64,000 nt of DNA from positions 1-64,000 of the forward strand of contig NZ_JAHZIJ010000019.1 in NCBI RefSeq assembly GCF_019443105.1, in the 5' to 3' direction. How positions within the stretch are numbered: the stretch's first letter is position 1; every line of letters starts with the position of its first letter. A model generated the notes under the pieces. That model was given only the letters and a program-made list of their open reading frames with translations, ran no database searches and had not been told where the DNA came from. The DNA is from Paenibacillus oenotherae (GTDB lineage Bacteria; Bacillota; Bacilli; Paenibacillales; Paenibacillaceae). A program made the translations under genes and the position numbers. Positions 8,134 through 18,330 of the stretch are shown here, in pieces.

Positions 8134-9279
8134 TTGAACTACACCACCAATCATACATCGCACTCTGATTCAAACGGAACATCTCCAGAGCAGCTGCTTC
8201 GAATTATTTTTGAATATACAACCAAAATCGCCAACGAGCGCACACTCGTAAATGTTCTGCTGCTTATGGCCAACATGGGCAGAGAGATGATCATGGCCGA
8301 CCGGTGCACGGTGTGGCTCATCGATCATGTTCGCGACGAATTATTTACGACAGTCGCACATGGCGTGGATGAAATCCGCATTCCGCTCGGCTCTGGCTTC
8401 GTCGGCCATTCCATTACGACCGGAGAGCCGATTCTGGTCGAGGACGCTTACAACGACCCCCGTCATAACGCGGAGAACGACCTTCGAACCGGTTACAGGA
8501 CCAAGTCGATTATAACTGTGCCGTTCGTAGGCAACGATGGCAGTATAATCGGCGCTTATCAGGCTATCAACAAAGTCGGCACCGACGCCGTATTTACCCC
8601 TCTTGATCTCGAGTACCTGACACTCGCCGCATCCTACGCAGGCAAATCGCTTGAGTCGGTTATGCTGCACGAGGAGATTGTCGATACGCAGCGCGATATC
8701 ATTCTGGCCATGGGGGAGATCGGCGAGAGCCGCTCCAAGGAAACGAGCAATCACGTGAACCGGGTTGCCGAGTATTCCTATGTACTCGCTATAGGTTACG
8801 GGCTCAGCACGGAAGAAGCGGAGCAGCTGAAGATGGTCTCCCCGATGCACGATATCGGCAAGGTAGCCATTCCGGATGCGGTGCTGCACAAGCCTGGCAA
8901 GCTGACAGAAGAAGAGTTCGAGCTCATGAAGCGGCATACGACCATCGGCTACAATCTGCTCAAAGCATCTGGCCGCGATCTGATGAAAATGGCTTCTATC
9001 GTTGCTTATGAGCATCACGAGAAATGGGACGGATCAGGCTATCCCCGTGGACTAAGCGGCGAGGACATTCATCTGTACGGCCGCATTACAGCCATTGCCG
9101 ACGTATTCGATGCGCTTGGCAGCGACCGGGTCTATAAGAAAGCATGGGAGCTCGATCTGATCCTGCGGCTGTTCGAAGAGGAGCGGGGACGGCACTTCGA
9201 TCCCCGCCTTGTCGATATCTTCTTCAAGCAGCTTCCCAAGCTGCTGCAGATACGCGATAATTACAAGGATATTGATTAA
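8134..9279 (+). CDS. GAF-HD-GYP protein, probable cyclic-di-GMP phosphodiesterase
   Basis: The 381-aa protein starts at TTG with GGGGAGTG just upstream. Residues about 30-175 are a GAF domain (TVWLIDH, HSITTGEPILVEDAYNDPR). The rest is an HD-GYP domain with the catalytic HD at 239-240 (HDIGK) and the GYP triplet at 302-304 in HHEKWDGSGYP. All expected metal ligands are present, so hydrolysis of cyclic di-GMP is likely. No membrane segment or receiver domain is present, so the input is a cytosolic ligand of the GAF domain. The upstream reading frame back to 7906 overlaps the divergent DUF92 gene and is not likely translated. Confidence 0.92.
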   Translation: MNYTTNHTSHSDSNGTSPEQLLRIIFEYTTKIANERTLVNVLLLMANMGREMIMADRCTVWLIDHVRDELFTTVAHGVDEIRIPLGSGFVGHSITTGEPILVEDAYNDPRHNAENDLRTGYRTKSIITVPFVGNDGSIIGAYQAINKVGTDAVFTPLDLEYLTLAASYAGKSLESVMLHEEIVDTQRDIILAMGEIGESRSKETSNHVNRVAEYSYVLAIGYGLSTEEAEQLKMVSPMHDIGKVAIPDAVLHKPGKLTEEEFELMKRHTTIGYNLLKASGRDLMKMASIVAYEHHEKWDGSGYPRGLSGEDIHLYGRITAIADVFDALGSDRVYKKAWELDLILRLFEEERGRHFDPRLVDIFFKQLPKLLQIRDNYKDID

Positions 9280-9292
9280 TACGCAGACAAGC

Positions 9293-9323
9293 AGACCGGC
9301 CATCGTGAATTGATGGCCGGTCT
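9293..9323. terminator. Bidirectional terminator-like hairpin
   Basis: AGACCGGCCATC pairs with GATGGCCGGTCT around a 7-nt loop, in the short gap between the converging HD-GYP and glycerophosphodiesterase genes. T-runs are weak. Confidence 0.65.
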
Positions 9324-10060
9324 TATCCATTCTTGAACAGCTGACCGTAGCGATCCGGATAGTTCGTACATATCATAATGGCCGGATCAATGGCTGCAAG
9401 CCGCCGCATCGCAGCCATGTGGTTCACAGTCCAGGCCATGACGGCAATTCCCTCGCCATGCATCCGTGCCATCAGTTCCTGCGAGACACTCCGATAGCCG
9501 ATGGACAGCAGACCCGCGTCCAGCTGCCGGAGTTCCGTTACTGCAGCGGCAGGAGTGATCTTATCGACGATCAGACCTGTACGGATATCGCCAGACAGCT
9601 GGCGTACCTTCCGCAGCGCCTCCCCATCGAAAGACGTAATAACAGCCTCATGCTGAAGGCCATGGTCGTGCAGAAGCTGAACGACCCCCTGCTCAAGCCC
9701 GGGGTAGAGGCCCCCGTATGTTTTCAACTCGATATTGAGCCGGCAGCGGCCTTTCGTTTCCTGCAGCACCTGCTCCAGCAGCGGTACGCCTTCACCTGCA
9801 AACCTCCTGCCGTACCAGCGGCCAGCGTCGATACGGGACATAGCAGCGGCTGTATAATCAGCCACTCTGCCGACTGCATTCGTTGTCCGGTTAAGCAATG
9901 AATCATGAATAACGACAGGAATTCCATCAAGGGACAGCTGAACATCAAGCTCGATCCACTGTACGTAAGGATATGCCAACGCTTCTCGAATCGCCGCCAG
10001 CGTATTCTCCGGAGCATGGCCGGATGCCCCGCGATGGGCTACACATGGATTGTTCATCAC
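9323..10060 (-). CDS. Glycerophosphodiester phosphodiesterase (GDPD family)
   Basis: The 245-aa protein has the GDPD signature: HRGASGHAPENT at residues 9-20 (catalytic His9 and Arg10), ELDVQLSLDG with the metal-binding acidic pair, and a second catalytic His in VVIHDSLLNRTT. It hydrolyses glycerophosphodiesters to glycerol-3-phosphate and an alcohol. There is no signal peptide, so it resembles cytoplasmic UgpQ/YhdW-type enzymes. The start is GTG at 10060 (AAGGGG 8 nt upstream) or the next ATG. It begins 2 nt after the stop of the CapA-like gene, so the two form an operon and translation may be coupled. Confidence 0.92.
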   Translation of the reverse strand: MMNNPCVAHRGASGHAPENTLAAIREALAYPYVQWIELDVQLSLDGIPVVIHDSLLNRTTNAVGRVADYTAAAMSRIDAGRWYGRRFAGEGVPLLEQVLQETKGRCRLNIELKTYGGLYPGLEQGVVQLLHDHGLQHEAVITSFDGEALRKVRQLSGDIRTGLIVDKITPAAAVTELRQLDAGLLSIGYRSVSQELMARMHGEGIAVMAWTVNHMAAMRRLAAIDPAIMICTNYPDRYGQLFKNG

Positions 10061-10062
10061 CG

Positions 10063-11439
10063 CTATTTCCCCTTCGGCTTCACATAGCCTTCCGCATCGA
10101 CTTGCGCATTGATCGATAAGCTGGACAAGCGTTCAAGCAGCACCTTCGCCTGCTCCCCCTCCAGCGGAGTCGGCTGCGATGCCACAGCCCGCATGGGGTG
10201 GAATTGCAGGGAGCAGTCTCCTGCCACCGTACATACGGCATCCAGAACGCCGGTATCCTTGGTGTTCTCTGTCTTCGTCATATTAAATATAAAATTGCCC
10301 AAGCTGTAGGAAATCCACTTGCCCTTATACTGCTCCAACCCTTGCAGAACATGGGGATGGCTGCCGATAACAAGATCAGCCCCCGCATCGATATATTCAC
10401 GAGCGAGCCGCTTCTGATCCGCGTTGGGATGATCTGCGCGCTCAATTCCCCAGTGAACCATAACAACGACGAGATCCGCCTGCCCCTTCGCTTCCTTGAT
10501 CGTCTTGACCGCACGGGTCGAGTCATACGTTTCGGCGAGTCCCGGGCGCTTGTCTGTTGCTTTCCACTCGCCGACAGGCAGTACCCGCGACAAACCGACG
10601 TAGGCCACACTAATTCCGTTAGCCTCCAGCAGAACCGGCTTATAGGCCTCCGTTTCGTCATTGCCGCCGCCCATATTAGGCATTCCTGCTTCATCGAGAT
10701 GACCGATTGTATCGAGCAGACCTTCAACGCCCTGATCCAATGTATGGTTATTGGCCAGGTTAACAACATCGAATCCCGCTTCCTTCAGGGCAGGCAGCGA
10801 ATCCGGTGTTCCCTTGAATACATACTGCTTGTTGAGCGCGGGCACACCTCGCGTCGTAATCGGATTCTCCAGATTGCCGGCCAATAGATCAGGCTTCGTC
10901 AAATAAGGCAGCGCTTTGGCATACGGGTAGTCAAAGCCATGGCTCTTCATCAGAGCCTCAACCGAGGATGCAAGCAGAATATCCCCGACAAAGCTAAGCT
11001 TGATCGTCTTGCCATCCGGTTCTCCGGCAGCGCTCCCTTCATCCCCGGGAGACGGCTTGTTATCCGGCTCCGCCGGATCATCGCCGTCCCCATCCCCTCC
11101 CCCATTGCGGGACGGGAGAGGTGTTTCTTCTGCTGGCGGATTCTCCTTGTCCGGCGGCACGATCTCCTCGCTATTGCCATCAGTTGGCGGGAGCGTCCCG
11201 TCAGGTAAATCATGGTTGCCAGTCTTGCTATTGTCCGGAGTTTCCTGTTCCGCCAGCTGATCCGTCCCGCCATTCGGAACCTTGTCAAGCTCATCGTCCT
11301 TGAAATAAGCCCCGTACAGAACGGCTCCGAGGATGCAAATGACCGCAAGCATCGATAGATTAACGATGATTAGTCTGCGCATTCGCCTGCTTCTGCGATT
11401 TTTATCTTGCTGACGTGATTCCGAGCGTGATACGAACAT
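10063..11439 (-). CDS. CapA-family metallophosphatase-like membrane protein
   Basis: The 458-aa protein has a basic cytoplasmic N-terminus, one membrane helix at about 23-44, and a Pro/Glu/Asp/Gly-rich extracellular linker (about 48-150). A CapA/PgsA domain follows, with LSFVGDILLA, AGNLENPIT, NLANNHTLDQG, VHWGIE, GSHPHVLQG and SYSLGNFIF, the metal-binding pattern of the calcineurin-like fold. CapA proteins take part in poly-gamma-glutamate production or cell-wall attachment, but no capB or capC is here, so the substrate is open. It is the first gene of an operon with the glycerophosphodiesterase. AAAAGGAG lies 11 nt before the ATG. Confidence 0.88.
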   Translation of the reverse strand: MFVSRSESRQQDKNRRSRRMRRLIIVNLSMLAVICILGAVLYGAYFKDDELDKVPNGGTDQLAEQETPDNSKTGNHDLPDGTLPPTDGNSEEIVPPDKENPPAEETPLPSRNGGGDGDGDDPAEPDNKPSPGDEGSAAGEPDGKTIKLSFVGDILLASSVEALMKSHGFDYPYAKALPYLTKPDLLAGNLENPITTRGVPALNKQYVFKGTPDSLPALKEAGFDVVNLANNHTLDQGVEGLLDTIGHLDEAGMPNMGGGNDETEAYKPVLLEANGISVAYVGLSRVLPVGEWKATDKRPGLAETYDSTRAVKTIKEAKGQADLVVVMVHWGIERADHPNADQKRLAREYIDAGADLVIGSHPHVLQGLEQYKGKWISYSLGNFIFNMTKTENTKDTGVLDAVCTVAGDCSLQFHPMRAVASQPTPLEGEQAKVLLERLSSLSINAQVDAEGYVKPKGK

Positions 11440-11551
11440 GGAACAACAGACTCCTTTTAGGCGCTATGATGGAATGAGTTTAATTAGTAATGAATCCCAT
11501 TCATTATACCAACATTTGCGAAGCTTGATAACCGTTTTTAACCGTCTTTAA

Positions 11552-12547
11552 TCAAGCTTGATAAACGATGACTCCATCGCGGATGCTGCTGCTGATCTCG
11601 TTCCTCTGTTCCAGATGGAACAGATGCGCCAGCGTCTCCGACATCGCAAACCGCAGGTTATGCGGATTGCCGGCAATCCTTGCGCCGAACAATCGCTCAC
11701 ACATGGCATAGCCTGTGCAGCCCTCCTCCTTGACCCGTTCAGCGATCGATTCCAATCGCCGCTTGTGATGATCGATCAGCTCCTCAATACGCAAGCCGAA
11801 TCCGGTGAACGGGTCACGGTGGCCCGGAAAGGCAAGCTCAACCTCGTACGCGCCAAGCTGCTTCAAGCTGCCAAGGAACTGCTCCAGCTCCCCGCCTTCA
11901 TCGCCGGGAACAACACTTACATTGGGCGTAATATTCGGCAGAACCTGATCACCGCAGATCATCCACTTCCGCTCGGGCGCGTAGAAGCATAGCTGACCGC
12001 TGGCATGCCCGGGTGCATCAATCATCTGCCAATCCATACCCGCCATTCGCAGCACGCCCCCTGCCTCAATGAACGTGACCTCCGGCTGTGGCGACACCTT
12101 ATCCATGAAGCTCTCCAGATGGGGCGGCATAGCATCCAGCAGATGCTCAGGCATGCCATGCTGCCGATACAGCGCTACCAGTTCGGCCGCGTAGGAGCGG
12201 TCCTTCCCCCACATTTTCACAATATAGGCGTAGGACCTGGGAGAGATCAGCACAGGCGCTCCCGTCCGCTGCTGGAACCAGCCGGCCAGTCCATAGTGGT
12301 CGGGATGCTGATGGGTAAGAACGATCGTATGTATATCTTGAATCACAATATCGTGCTCCGCCAATGCGGCATTCCATGTCTCTATCGATTCCGGCGTATG
12401 CAAGCCCGGGTCGATAAGCGTATAGCCCTTCTCGTCCCGCAGCAAATAACTGTTCACCCACTTGAGCGAGAAAGGCAGCGGCACCTTCACCTGGATAATG
12501 CCTTTCGGCCAGACCGTCGTACTCGTCATGCTGGATTCTGTCAACAT
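11552..12547 (-). CDS. Metallo-beta-lactamase-fold hydrolase
   Basis: This 331-aa enzyme has the binuclear metal motif HQHPDH, with His79, His81, Asp83 and His84, then GHASGQLCFY and the late FPGHRDP histidine. The core resembles glyoxalase II; the C-terminal 90 residues (LRIEELIDHHKRRLE) form a helical extension common in this subgroup. The substrate is unknown. Its start overlaps the end of the upstream methyltransferase by 7 nt, which implies translational coupling. Beyond the stop, AAGCTTGAT (11521-11529) and ATCAAGCTT (11551-11559) form an inverted repeat of uncertain role. Confidence 0.88.
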   Translation of the reverse strand: MLTESSMTSTTVWPKGIIQVKVPLPFSLKWVNSYLLRDEKGYTLIDPGLHTPESIETWNAALAEHDIVIQDIHTIVLTHQHPDHYGLAGWFQQRTGAPVLISPRSYAYIVKMWGKDRSYAAELVALYRQHGMPEHLLDAMPPHLESFMDKVSPQPEVTFIEAGGVLRMAGMDWQMIDAPGHASGQLCFYAPERKWMICGDQVLPNITPNVSVVPGDEGGELEQFLGSLKQLGAYEVELAFPGHRDPFTGFGLRIEELIDHHKRRLESIAERVKEEGCTGYAMCERLFGARIAGNPHNLRFAMSETLAHLFHLEQRNEISSSIRDGVIVYQA

Positions 12548-13293
12548 ACTGCCCTCCCCGTTAAGATCATTCTCGGCGATGCCACTTCCTCATAGGCTCT
12601 GCCCTCATAATCTCCATATACATGCTCAAGCTCCAATCCCGCCTCTGCGAGCGCCGCCTGGAACCACATCAGCGGATACAATCGAACCCGCTCCTCGTAT
12701 TGCCGCTCATCACTGCCATCTGCTTGCGCCCCGATGCTGATCCCTTTCACAACCCATCCGTCCGAGACCGCTCTTGTTTCTACGATGCGAAGGCCAGATG
12801 CTTCATCCACCCGCTCTGAGCGCGGCACCAGATTATGCTCAACATAGACAGGATTGAGAAAATCAATCAGAAACCGCCCTCCCTCTCGCAGCACCCGGCG
12901 AATCTCCATCAGAACACGCTTGTTATCGTTCTCTTGTTCAAAATATCCGAATGATGTGAACAGATTGACTGTTGCATCAAACCTGCCCTCCGCAAACGGC
13001 AGCTCCCGCATATCGCCACGGATTAGCTCCTTAATCCGGCCATCCTCATTATGACGCCGTGCCTCCTGAAGCAGCTCCTCAGATAAATCAATTCCTGTTA
13101 CCTCATACCCGAGCTCCGCCAGCGCCAGAGAATGCCTTCCCATGCCGCAGCCGATATCAAGCACCTTGTCGTTCTTCCGCAGCTCCAGCCATCCCGACAT
13201 TCGCTGCACCTCTTGCTCTGCCTGCTCCCAATTCCGATGCTTGTACACCAACATATAATCAGAGCCAAAACTTCTCTCATACCATGCTTTCAC
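12541..13293 (-). CDS. Class I SAM-dependent methyltransferase
   Basis: The 250-aa protein has SAM motif I as VLDIGCGMGRH (from residue 44), the acidic post-I residue in VTGIDLSEE, and a motif-IV region AEGRFDATVNLFTSFGYF. This is the Methyltransf_25/11 type, followed by a beta-rich C-terminal part that may determine substrate. It starts at GTG (13293) with AGGAGG 8 nt upstream. It overlaps the metallo-hydrolase gene by 7 nt, so the two form an operon; the shared pathway is unknown. It is divergent from the ger operon. Confidence 0.88.
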   Translation of the reverse strand: MKAWYERSFGSDYMLVYKHRNWEQAEQEVQRMSGWLELRKNDKVLDIGCGMGRHSLALAELGYEVTGIDLSEELLQEARRHNEDGRIKELIRGDMRELPFAEGRFDATVNLFTSFGYFEQENDNKRVLMEIRRVLREGGRFLIDFLNPVYVEHNLVPRSERVDEASGLRIVETRAVSDGWVVKGISIGAQADGSDERQYEERVRLYPLMWFQAALAEAGLELEHVYGDYEGRAYEEVASPRMILTGRAVC

Positions 13294-13522
13294 TGTAGGT
13301 TCCTCCTTGTTGCGCTCCTCCGGAAGCAGAATGCTGCATCAGCTTCCAAGGAGGGCTGCTATTGCTGTTGCAGCTTCTGCTAATACCGCTGTTTCTACGT
13401 GTATATTGTACTGCAAGGACGAAGCTTCTGGCAAAAGGACGCATGCGTGGAACATATTTCATTCCTTCCCCGCGCATACTATCCTGTACCGACCTGTCGT
13501 TAAGAAGCTGGAGGGAATTAGA

Positions 13523-14851
13523 ATGCTGAATCGAATTTCGACCTTATTTGCCGATGCGAAGGATCTCAACGCCCTTCGCATTGAGAATAACGAGATGATT
13601 ATTGAAATTGCCTATATCAGCTCGTTATGCGATGAGAGTAAGGTCAGTGACTTTATTCTTGTCCCCTTCCAGAAGGAGCAGCAGCCCTTCGACCTGATTC
13701 TGGAACGGAATCCGCAATTTCAGCTCGTTCATGATCCCGCCATGTGGACCCATATCATTCTTCGCGGATTTGTGCTTCTCTCGGTAAAGGGCAAAATTTA
13801 TTCGCTCGACACGGCACGGATTATCCGGAATGAGACCCCTTTAACCCAGGTGGAAACGGCCATTCTCGGCCCTCAGCTCGCCCTTAGCGAGGACCTTGTC
13901 GATTCCATCAATATCATTCGCAGCCGTTACCCCTCTCCGGATCTCGGCATTGAGGAGAAGACAGTCGGCTCGATGTCGCAGACCCGGCTTATGATGCTCT
14001 ATGACAACCGCCATGTGGATCCCAATGTTTTGAGCGAAGCCAGATTGAAGCTCCAATCCATCCGAATCGACTTTCTGAACGCAACGGGCCAGCTTGAGAG
14101 AAAACTGAACGGAAAGCGCAGCTTGCTGCCTACGATGATGATTACCGAGCGGCCTGACCGGATCGTGAACTGCCTGCAGAGAGGCAAGGTCATTCTGCTA
14201 ATGCAGGGCTCGATGTTTGCCATTGTGCTGCCCGCGACCTTCTATGAATTTATGCATGCCGTCGATGACGATTATGATTCCTTCTGGATGACGCGCATGC
14301 TGATCCTGCTGCGCTATATCGCTGTTATTCTGACCATAACGATGCCCGCACTGTATATCGCCGTCGTCTCCTATAACCCGGAGCTGTTCCGTGTTCAGCT
14401 TGCGTTCTCTATTGCGGGAAGCCGCTCTGCCGTACCTTACCCTTCGTTTGTCGAGGTGTTCATTATGCTGTTTATGATCGAATCTCTGATCGAGGCCAGC
14501 TTGAGGCTTCCCAAATATATCGGCTCGACAGCTACAACAGTAGGCGGACTTATTCTGGGCCAAGCGGCGCAGCAAGCCGGGCTTGTCAGCAGCATCATGA
14601 TTATCGTTACTTCTGTCGTCGCGATCTCCAATTTCGTCGTGCCAGTGAACAACATGTCCATTGCGATCCGCTTTGTGAAATACCCGCTCATTATCCCCGC
14701 CATTTTCTTCGGGATAACCGGCGTTACGGTCGGCATCTTCGCCTTGGTGTGCTACATGACCCATTTGCGGAGCTTCGGCAAGCCCTATATCCGAATTTTC
14801 GGTCCGATCAAAGCGCATGCAGGCGACATTGGGCAGGTGAGAGAAGAATGA
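13523..14851 (+). CDS. GerA-family spore germination receptor A subunit
   Basis: The 442-aa protein has the soluble N-terminal GerA region (up to about 250) with the LMMLYDNRHVDP and MITERPDRIVNCLQRGKVILLM segments. A membrane part with about five helices follows, including LRLPKYIGSTATTVGGLILG near residue 335. A subunits of germinant receptors sit in the inner spore membrane and form an ion channel. It is somewhat short for the family (usually about 470-500 aa), missing mainly the hydrophilic C-terminal tail. The ATG has GGAGGG 7 nt upstream; the open frame back to 13307 is not supported. It overlaps the B subunit gene by 4 nt. Confidence 0.93.
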   Translation: MLNRISTLFADAKDLNALRIENNEMIIEIAYISSLCDESKVSDFILVPFQKEQQPFDLILERNPQFQLVHDPAMWTHIILRGFVLLSVKGKIYSLDTARIIRNETPLTQVETAILGPQLALSEDLVDSINIIRSRYPSPDLGIEEKTVGSMSQTRLMMLYDNRHVDPNVLSEARLKLQSIRIDFLNATGQLERKLNGKRSLLPTMMITERPDRIVNCLQRGKVILLMQGSMFAIVLPATFYEFMHAVDDDYDSFWMTRMLILLRYIAVILTITMPALYIAVVSYNPELFRVQLAFSIAGSRSAVPYPSFVEVFIMLFMIESLIEASLRLPKYIGSTATTVGGLILGQAAQQAGLVSSIMIIVTSVVAISNFVVPVNNMSIAIRFVKYPLIIPAIFFGITGVTVGIFALVCYMTHLRSFGKPYIRIFGPIKAHAGDIGQVREE

Positions 14852-15951
14852 ACCGTTACTTCTACTATAATGTAGTTCTCGGAACGATGCTCAACCTGAT
14901 GCTGTTCATTCCACACATACTCGTCAAGTATCGATACACCGGAGCGATTTCGTCCATGGCCGTTGCAGTTGTGATCGGAACGGTTCTGTCCTATACGTTC
15001 ACCTATGTCATTCAAACCTTCCCGGGAAAAGGAATGCCGGAAATATTGTATTTATTCCTTCCACGGGCTGTGGTCATTCCGACCCTCTTGTTTATGGCAG
15101 CCATGTGGTTCATCGCTTCCTCCATTGCCCTTATCGGCTATGCTGTGCTTATCAATCGCTTCTTCAATCCGGATACGAGCGCCATGATCGTGCTTGCTCT
15201 CCTATGTCTGGTCTGCATCTATGCAGCGACCCGGTCATCGTTAAGCGTGATGTTCATGATGGAGATGGGGCTGATCATCAATACTCCCCTTATTCTCTTT
15301 ATACTGATGAAATCTGTCCGCAGTGAAAATATGAGCTGGGACGCCATCCGTACCGTAGCAAATTACTGGCAGCAAATGCCTCAATTGGCCCCGGTTGCGG
15401 CAGCAAGCTATCTTTTTACCGGCTATATTAATTTTGCGATCTACAACCGGCTTACACCGCCCAACTTTCGGCTTAGATACCGTTGGATCGTCCCCGTGTT
15501 CGGCACCGTCTTCATGCTGATATCGTTCTTTGTTCCAATCGGGTTCCACGGCACAGAGACTGTCGTCCACTATATTTATCTATGGAGTGTTACTTCTGAT
15601 GCCCTGATTATGAATTATGGATTCATCGAGCGGGTCATCTTCGTATTTCTGATCCTCTATTTGAATCTGACACTGATCTACACAACCTCGGGCTGGCATC
15701 AGGCGATGGAATTCGTCAAAAGCTGCTTTCCCGCCAACAAGCCGGATGTCGATCAACGGAAGGTGCCTTTGAGCAATTGGATCATTACTTCCGTGTTTGG
15801 CGTGCTGACGCTGCTGCATCTATATTTTTTCAATGAAAAAGAAAGCTTTCAGTTTGCATCAGGCTGGCTTATCCTTCGTTTATTTGTTGAGAGCATTACT
15901 GTCATCGGACTGTTTATATTATGTGTAAGATGGAGGAGGGCGTCCTCATGA
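14848..15951 (+). CDS. GerB-family spore germination receptor B subunit
   Basis: The 367-aa polytopic membrane protein of the GerAB/amino-acid permease (APC) family has about ten hydrophobic segments and the FPGKGMPEIL motif near residue 58. B subunits bind the germinant within the membrane. The start is the ATG of an ATGA overlap with the A subunit; the overlap and AGAGAAG just upstream suggest coupled translation. Its own stop overlaps the C subunit in the same way. It is presumably expressed in the forespore, but I could not identify a sigma-G promoter with confidence. Confidence 0.92.
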   Translation: MNRYFYYNVVLGTMLNLMLFIPHILVKYRYTGAISSMAVAVVIGTVLSYTFTYVIQTFPGKGMPEILYLFLPRAVVIPTLLFMAAMWFIASSIALIGYAVLINRFFNPDTSAMIVLALLCLVCIYAATRSSLSVMFMMEMGLIINTPLILFILMKSVRSENMSWDAIRTVANYWQQMPQLAPVAAASYLFTGYINFAIYNRLTPPNFRLRYRWIVPVFGTVFMLISFFVPIGFHGTETVVHYIYLWSVTSDALIMNYGFIERVIFVFLILYLNLTLIYTTSGWHQAMEFVKSCFPANKPDVDQRKVPLSNWIITSVFGVLTLLHLYFFNEKESFQFASGWLILRLFVESITVIGLFILCVRWRRASS

Positions 15952-17048
15952 AGCACAAACCTAGTATTGTAGCCCTTATTCTTGCCCTGCTGGCAGCGGC
16001 GTTGTCAGGATGCGGCTTCAAGGATATAGACAAACGATTCTTCGTTGTGGCGATCGGCATTGACCGGCCTGCGGACAACCCCAAAAATTACCTGGTTACA
16101 TTAAAGCTGGCCGTCCCTTCTCCCAAGATTGAACCCGGTGCAGCGAAGGCGCAAATCGAATCCGTAGAAGCGCCGACTATCGCTGAAGCGGTCAGGTTGA
16201 TTAAATCCTATGTGGATAAAGAGCTTGATTTTGGCCACTGCAAAATCTATATGCTGGGAGATAGCTTGGCGCAGCAGGGATATACCGATGCCATTAATTG
16301 GGTGTCCCGTCGCCGTGATATACAGAATGTAGCCTATCTCGCCATCGGCAAGCCGGATGCCCGCACGATTATTCAGAGCAATCCCCCGGCGGAACGTTAT
16401 CCCGGCAACACGCTGTTTCTTCAATTCGGCAAGGACGGCACAGAGTCCTCCTACATTATTTCTACCTATATCTTTGATTTTGTCCGGAGAGTGGGAGAGC
16501 ATGGGCTGGACCCTGTACTGCCCATCATGCGCAAGGAGAAGGAAGAATATATCATTACCAGAGTAGCTTTGCTGGACAAGGAGAAGGCCGTTGCAGCGCT
16601 GACTCCGAGCGAAACCGAGATTTTCAATCAGATTAGCCATCATATGACGAAATCGACGGTCACAGCGAACGTTAATGGCGAAATTATGGTATTGTCTGTC
16701 AACAAAATAACCTCGCGCTACAAAATCGTGAAAGAAGCGGATGGCTCCCATATGCTGCGGATGACAATAAAGATAAGCGGAATTTTCGAGGAGGCGCCAA
16801 TGGGCGTATATTCTGCGGATTGGGCAAAGCTGGAGGCAGCGTTTAACAAGCAATATGAGTTTGAAGCTAACAGCCTGCTGAAGAAAATTCAGCAAGCTGG
16901 AGTGGACCCTTTAGGGTTCGGACTACGCTACCGCGCCACACATAAAGGCAGTGAGCAAACCTGGAAGAGATGGCAAACCATCTATCCTCAATTAAAATTC
17001 GACGTCACTGCCAAAATAACGATTGAGGGCACCGGAATTTCCGATTAG
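15948..17048 (+). CDS. Ger(x)C family germination lipoprotein
   Basis: The 366-aa precursor has a signal peptide ending in the lipobox LSGC, with lipidated Cys22, followed by the family motif FFVVAIGID. The rest is the three-domain GerC fold, including KSYVDKELDFGHCKI (about 95) and a C-terminal domain ending in FDVTAKITIEGTG. C subunits are anchored to the outer leaflet of the spore inner membrane and are needed for receptor function. The start is the ATG of an ATGA overlap with the B gene, preceded by GGAGGAGGG. This completes a canonical A-B-C receptor operon. Confidence 0.94.
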   Translation: MKHKPSIVALILALLAAALSGCGFKDIDKRFFVVAIGIDRPADNPKNYLVTLKLAVPSPKIEPGAAKAQIESVEAPTIAEAVRLIKSYVDKELDFGHCKIYMLGDSLAQQGYTDAINWVSRRRDIQNVAYLAIGKPDARTIIQSNPPAERYPGNTLFLQFGKDGTESSYIISTYIFDFVRRVGEHGLDPVLPIMRKEKEEYIITRVALLDKEKAVAALTPSETEIFNQISHHMTKSTVTANVNGEIMVLSVNKITSRYKIVKEADGSHMLRMTIKISGIFEEAPMGVYSADWAKLEAAFNKQYEFEANSLLKKIQQAGVDPLGFGLRYRATHKGSEQTWKRWQTIYPQLKFDVTAKITIEGTGISD

Positions 17049-17099
17049 CTCCTTGTCATCTCTGTCCCCCATATTACAGGCACTGGTAGTTTAGGCAAG

Positions 17100-18173
17100 C
17101 TAGCGCTGGATCAGACGATCAGTTGCGCGAAGCCCCTTCAATGAACCGGATCCGATGCCGAACATGGCCGTGCGCAGCTCGAACTCGATCTGCTCCAGCT
17201 GCGCGTGCAGGCCACCGGCCTCGGCATCGCCAGCAGGGACAGCCGCTCCTGCCAGCAGCGACCTGCCGAATCCGGCAACATCTGCGCCCAGCGCAATCGC
17301 TTTGGCTGCATCAACACCGGAATGGAGACCTCCGCTCGCGATAATGCTCGCATGAGGGAGCTTGGCGCGAACCTCGCGCACACATTCCGCGGTCGGGATG
17401 CCCCAATCGGCGAATGCCGCTGCGGCGGCTTCACGCAGCGAATCCCTTGAACGGTACTTCTCGACCTGGCTCCAGGAGGTGCCTCCTGCTCCTGCAACAT
17501 CAATAAAGGATACGCCTGCTTCAACAAGCGCAGCCGCTGTATCCCCGTCAATGCCCCAACCAACCTCCTTGACGCCGACCGGAACGTCCGCATAACGGCA
17601 TACTTGGCCGATCTTCTCCAGCAAGCCGCGAAAGTCGGTGTCCCCTTCCGGTTGGAATACCTCCTGCATGCTGTTCAGATGGAGAACCAGCGCATTTGCT
17701 TCCGCCAGCTCAACAGCACGGCGGCATTGATCGACGCCATAGCCATAGTTCAACTGGACAGCGCCAAGATTCGCAATAATCGGTATTGTAGGCGCTTCCG
17801 CCCGTACTTTGAACGTATCGGCAAGCTCCTCATTCTCAATCGCCGCGCGCATCGATCCGAGCCCCATCGCCCAGCCGCGCGCTTCTGCCGCTTCTGCCAA
17901 ACGCCGATTAATCGCTGCCGCTTCCTGTGTGCCGCCTGTCATCGAGCTGATCAGCAGCGGAACCTGCATAGGAATGCCGTGAAATGTACAGCTTGTATCA
18001 ATATCGTCAAACGCCACATTCGGCAGTGCGCTATGACGGAATCTGTAACGCCCGAAGCCCGGCTCTACGCCGACGCTTTGCACCGGCTCCTCCAGACAGA
18101 TGCGAATATGCTCTCCCTTTCTCTTCGCTGTCAGCTCAAACTGTTCCTGATTAGATACCCGATCTTCCGCCAT
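17100..18173 (-). CDS. fni: Type 2 isopentenyl-diphosphate delta-isomerase
   Basis: The 357-aa protein matches the FMN-dependent type 2 IDI family over its full length. Visible motifs are the N-terminal [30 protein letters not shown] near 78, GLGSMRAAI near 100, and the FMN-phosphate segment [11 protein letters not shown] near 213. The glycine-rich [21 protein letters not shown] is near 273. It interconverts IPP and DMAPP for isoprenoid synthesis; bacteria with the MEP pathway often keep it as a non-essential enzyme. GGGGG lies 9 nt before the ATG. It converges on gerC with a 51-nt gap and no clear terminator. Confidence 0.95.
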   Translation of the reverse strand: MAEDRVSNQEQFELTAKRKGEHIRICLEEPVQSVGVEPGFGRYRFRHSALPNVAFDDIDTSCTFHGIPMQVPLLISSMTGGTQEAAAINRRLAEAAEARGWAMGLGSMRAAIENEELADTFKVRAEAPTIPIIANLGAVQLNYGYGVDQCRRAVELAEANALVLHLNSMQEVFQPEGDTDFRGLLEKIGQVCRYADVPVGVKEVGWGIDGDTAAALVEAGVSFIDVAGAGGTSWSQVEKYRSRDSLREAAAAAFADWGIPTAECVREVRAKLPHASIIASGGLHSGVDAAKAIALGADVAGFGRSLLAGAAVPAGDAEAGGLHAQLEQIEFELRTAMFGIGSGSLKGLRATDRLIQR

Positions 18174-18330
18174 GCCTGTAATCCCCCAACAATTATAGGT
18201 TTGTCCGTTATCGCAGCCTGCCGCGATCGCTTCGTTATTTCCATAGTCCCAAAAAAAGCATCTCTACCATCATATCACATTATGGAACGGCAGGAGCAAA
18301 TCCGATGATTGTAAGTGAAGCAGACATAGC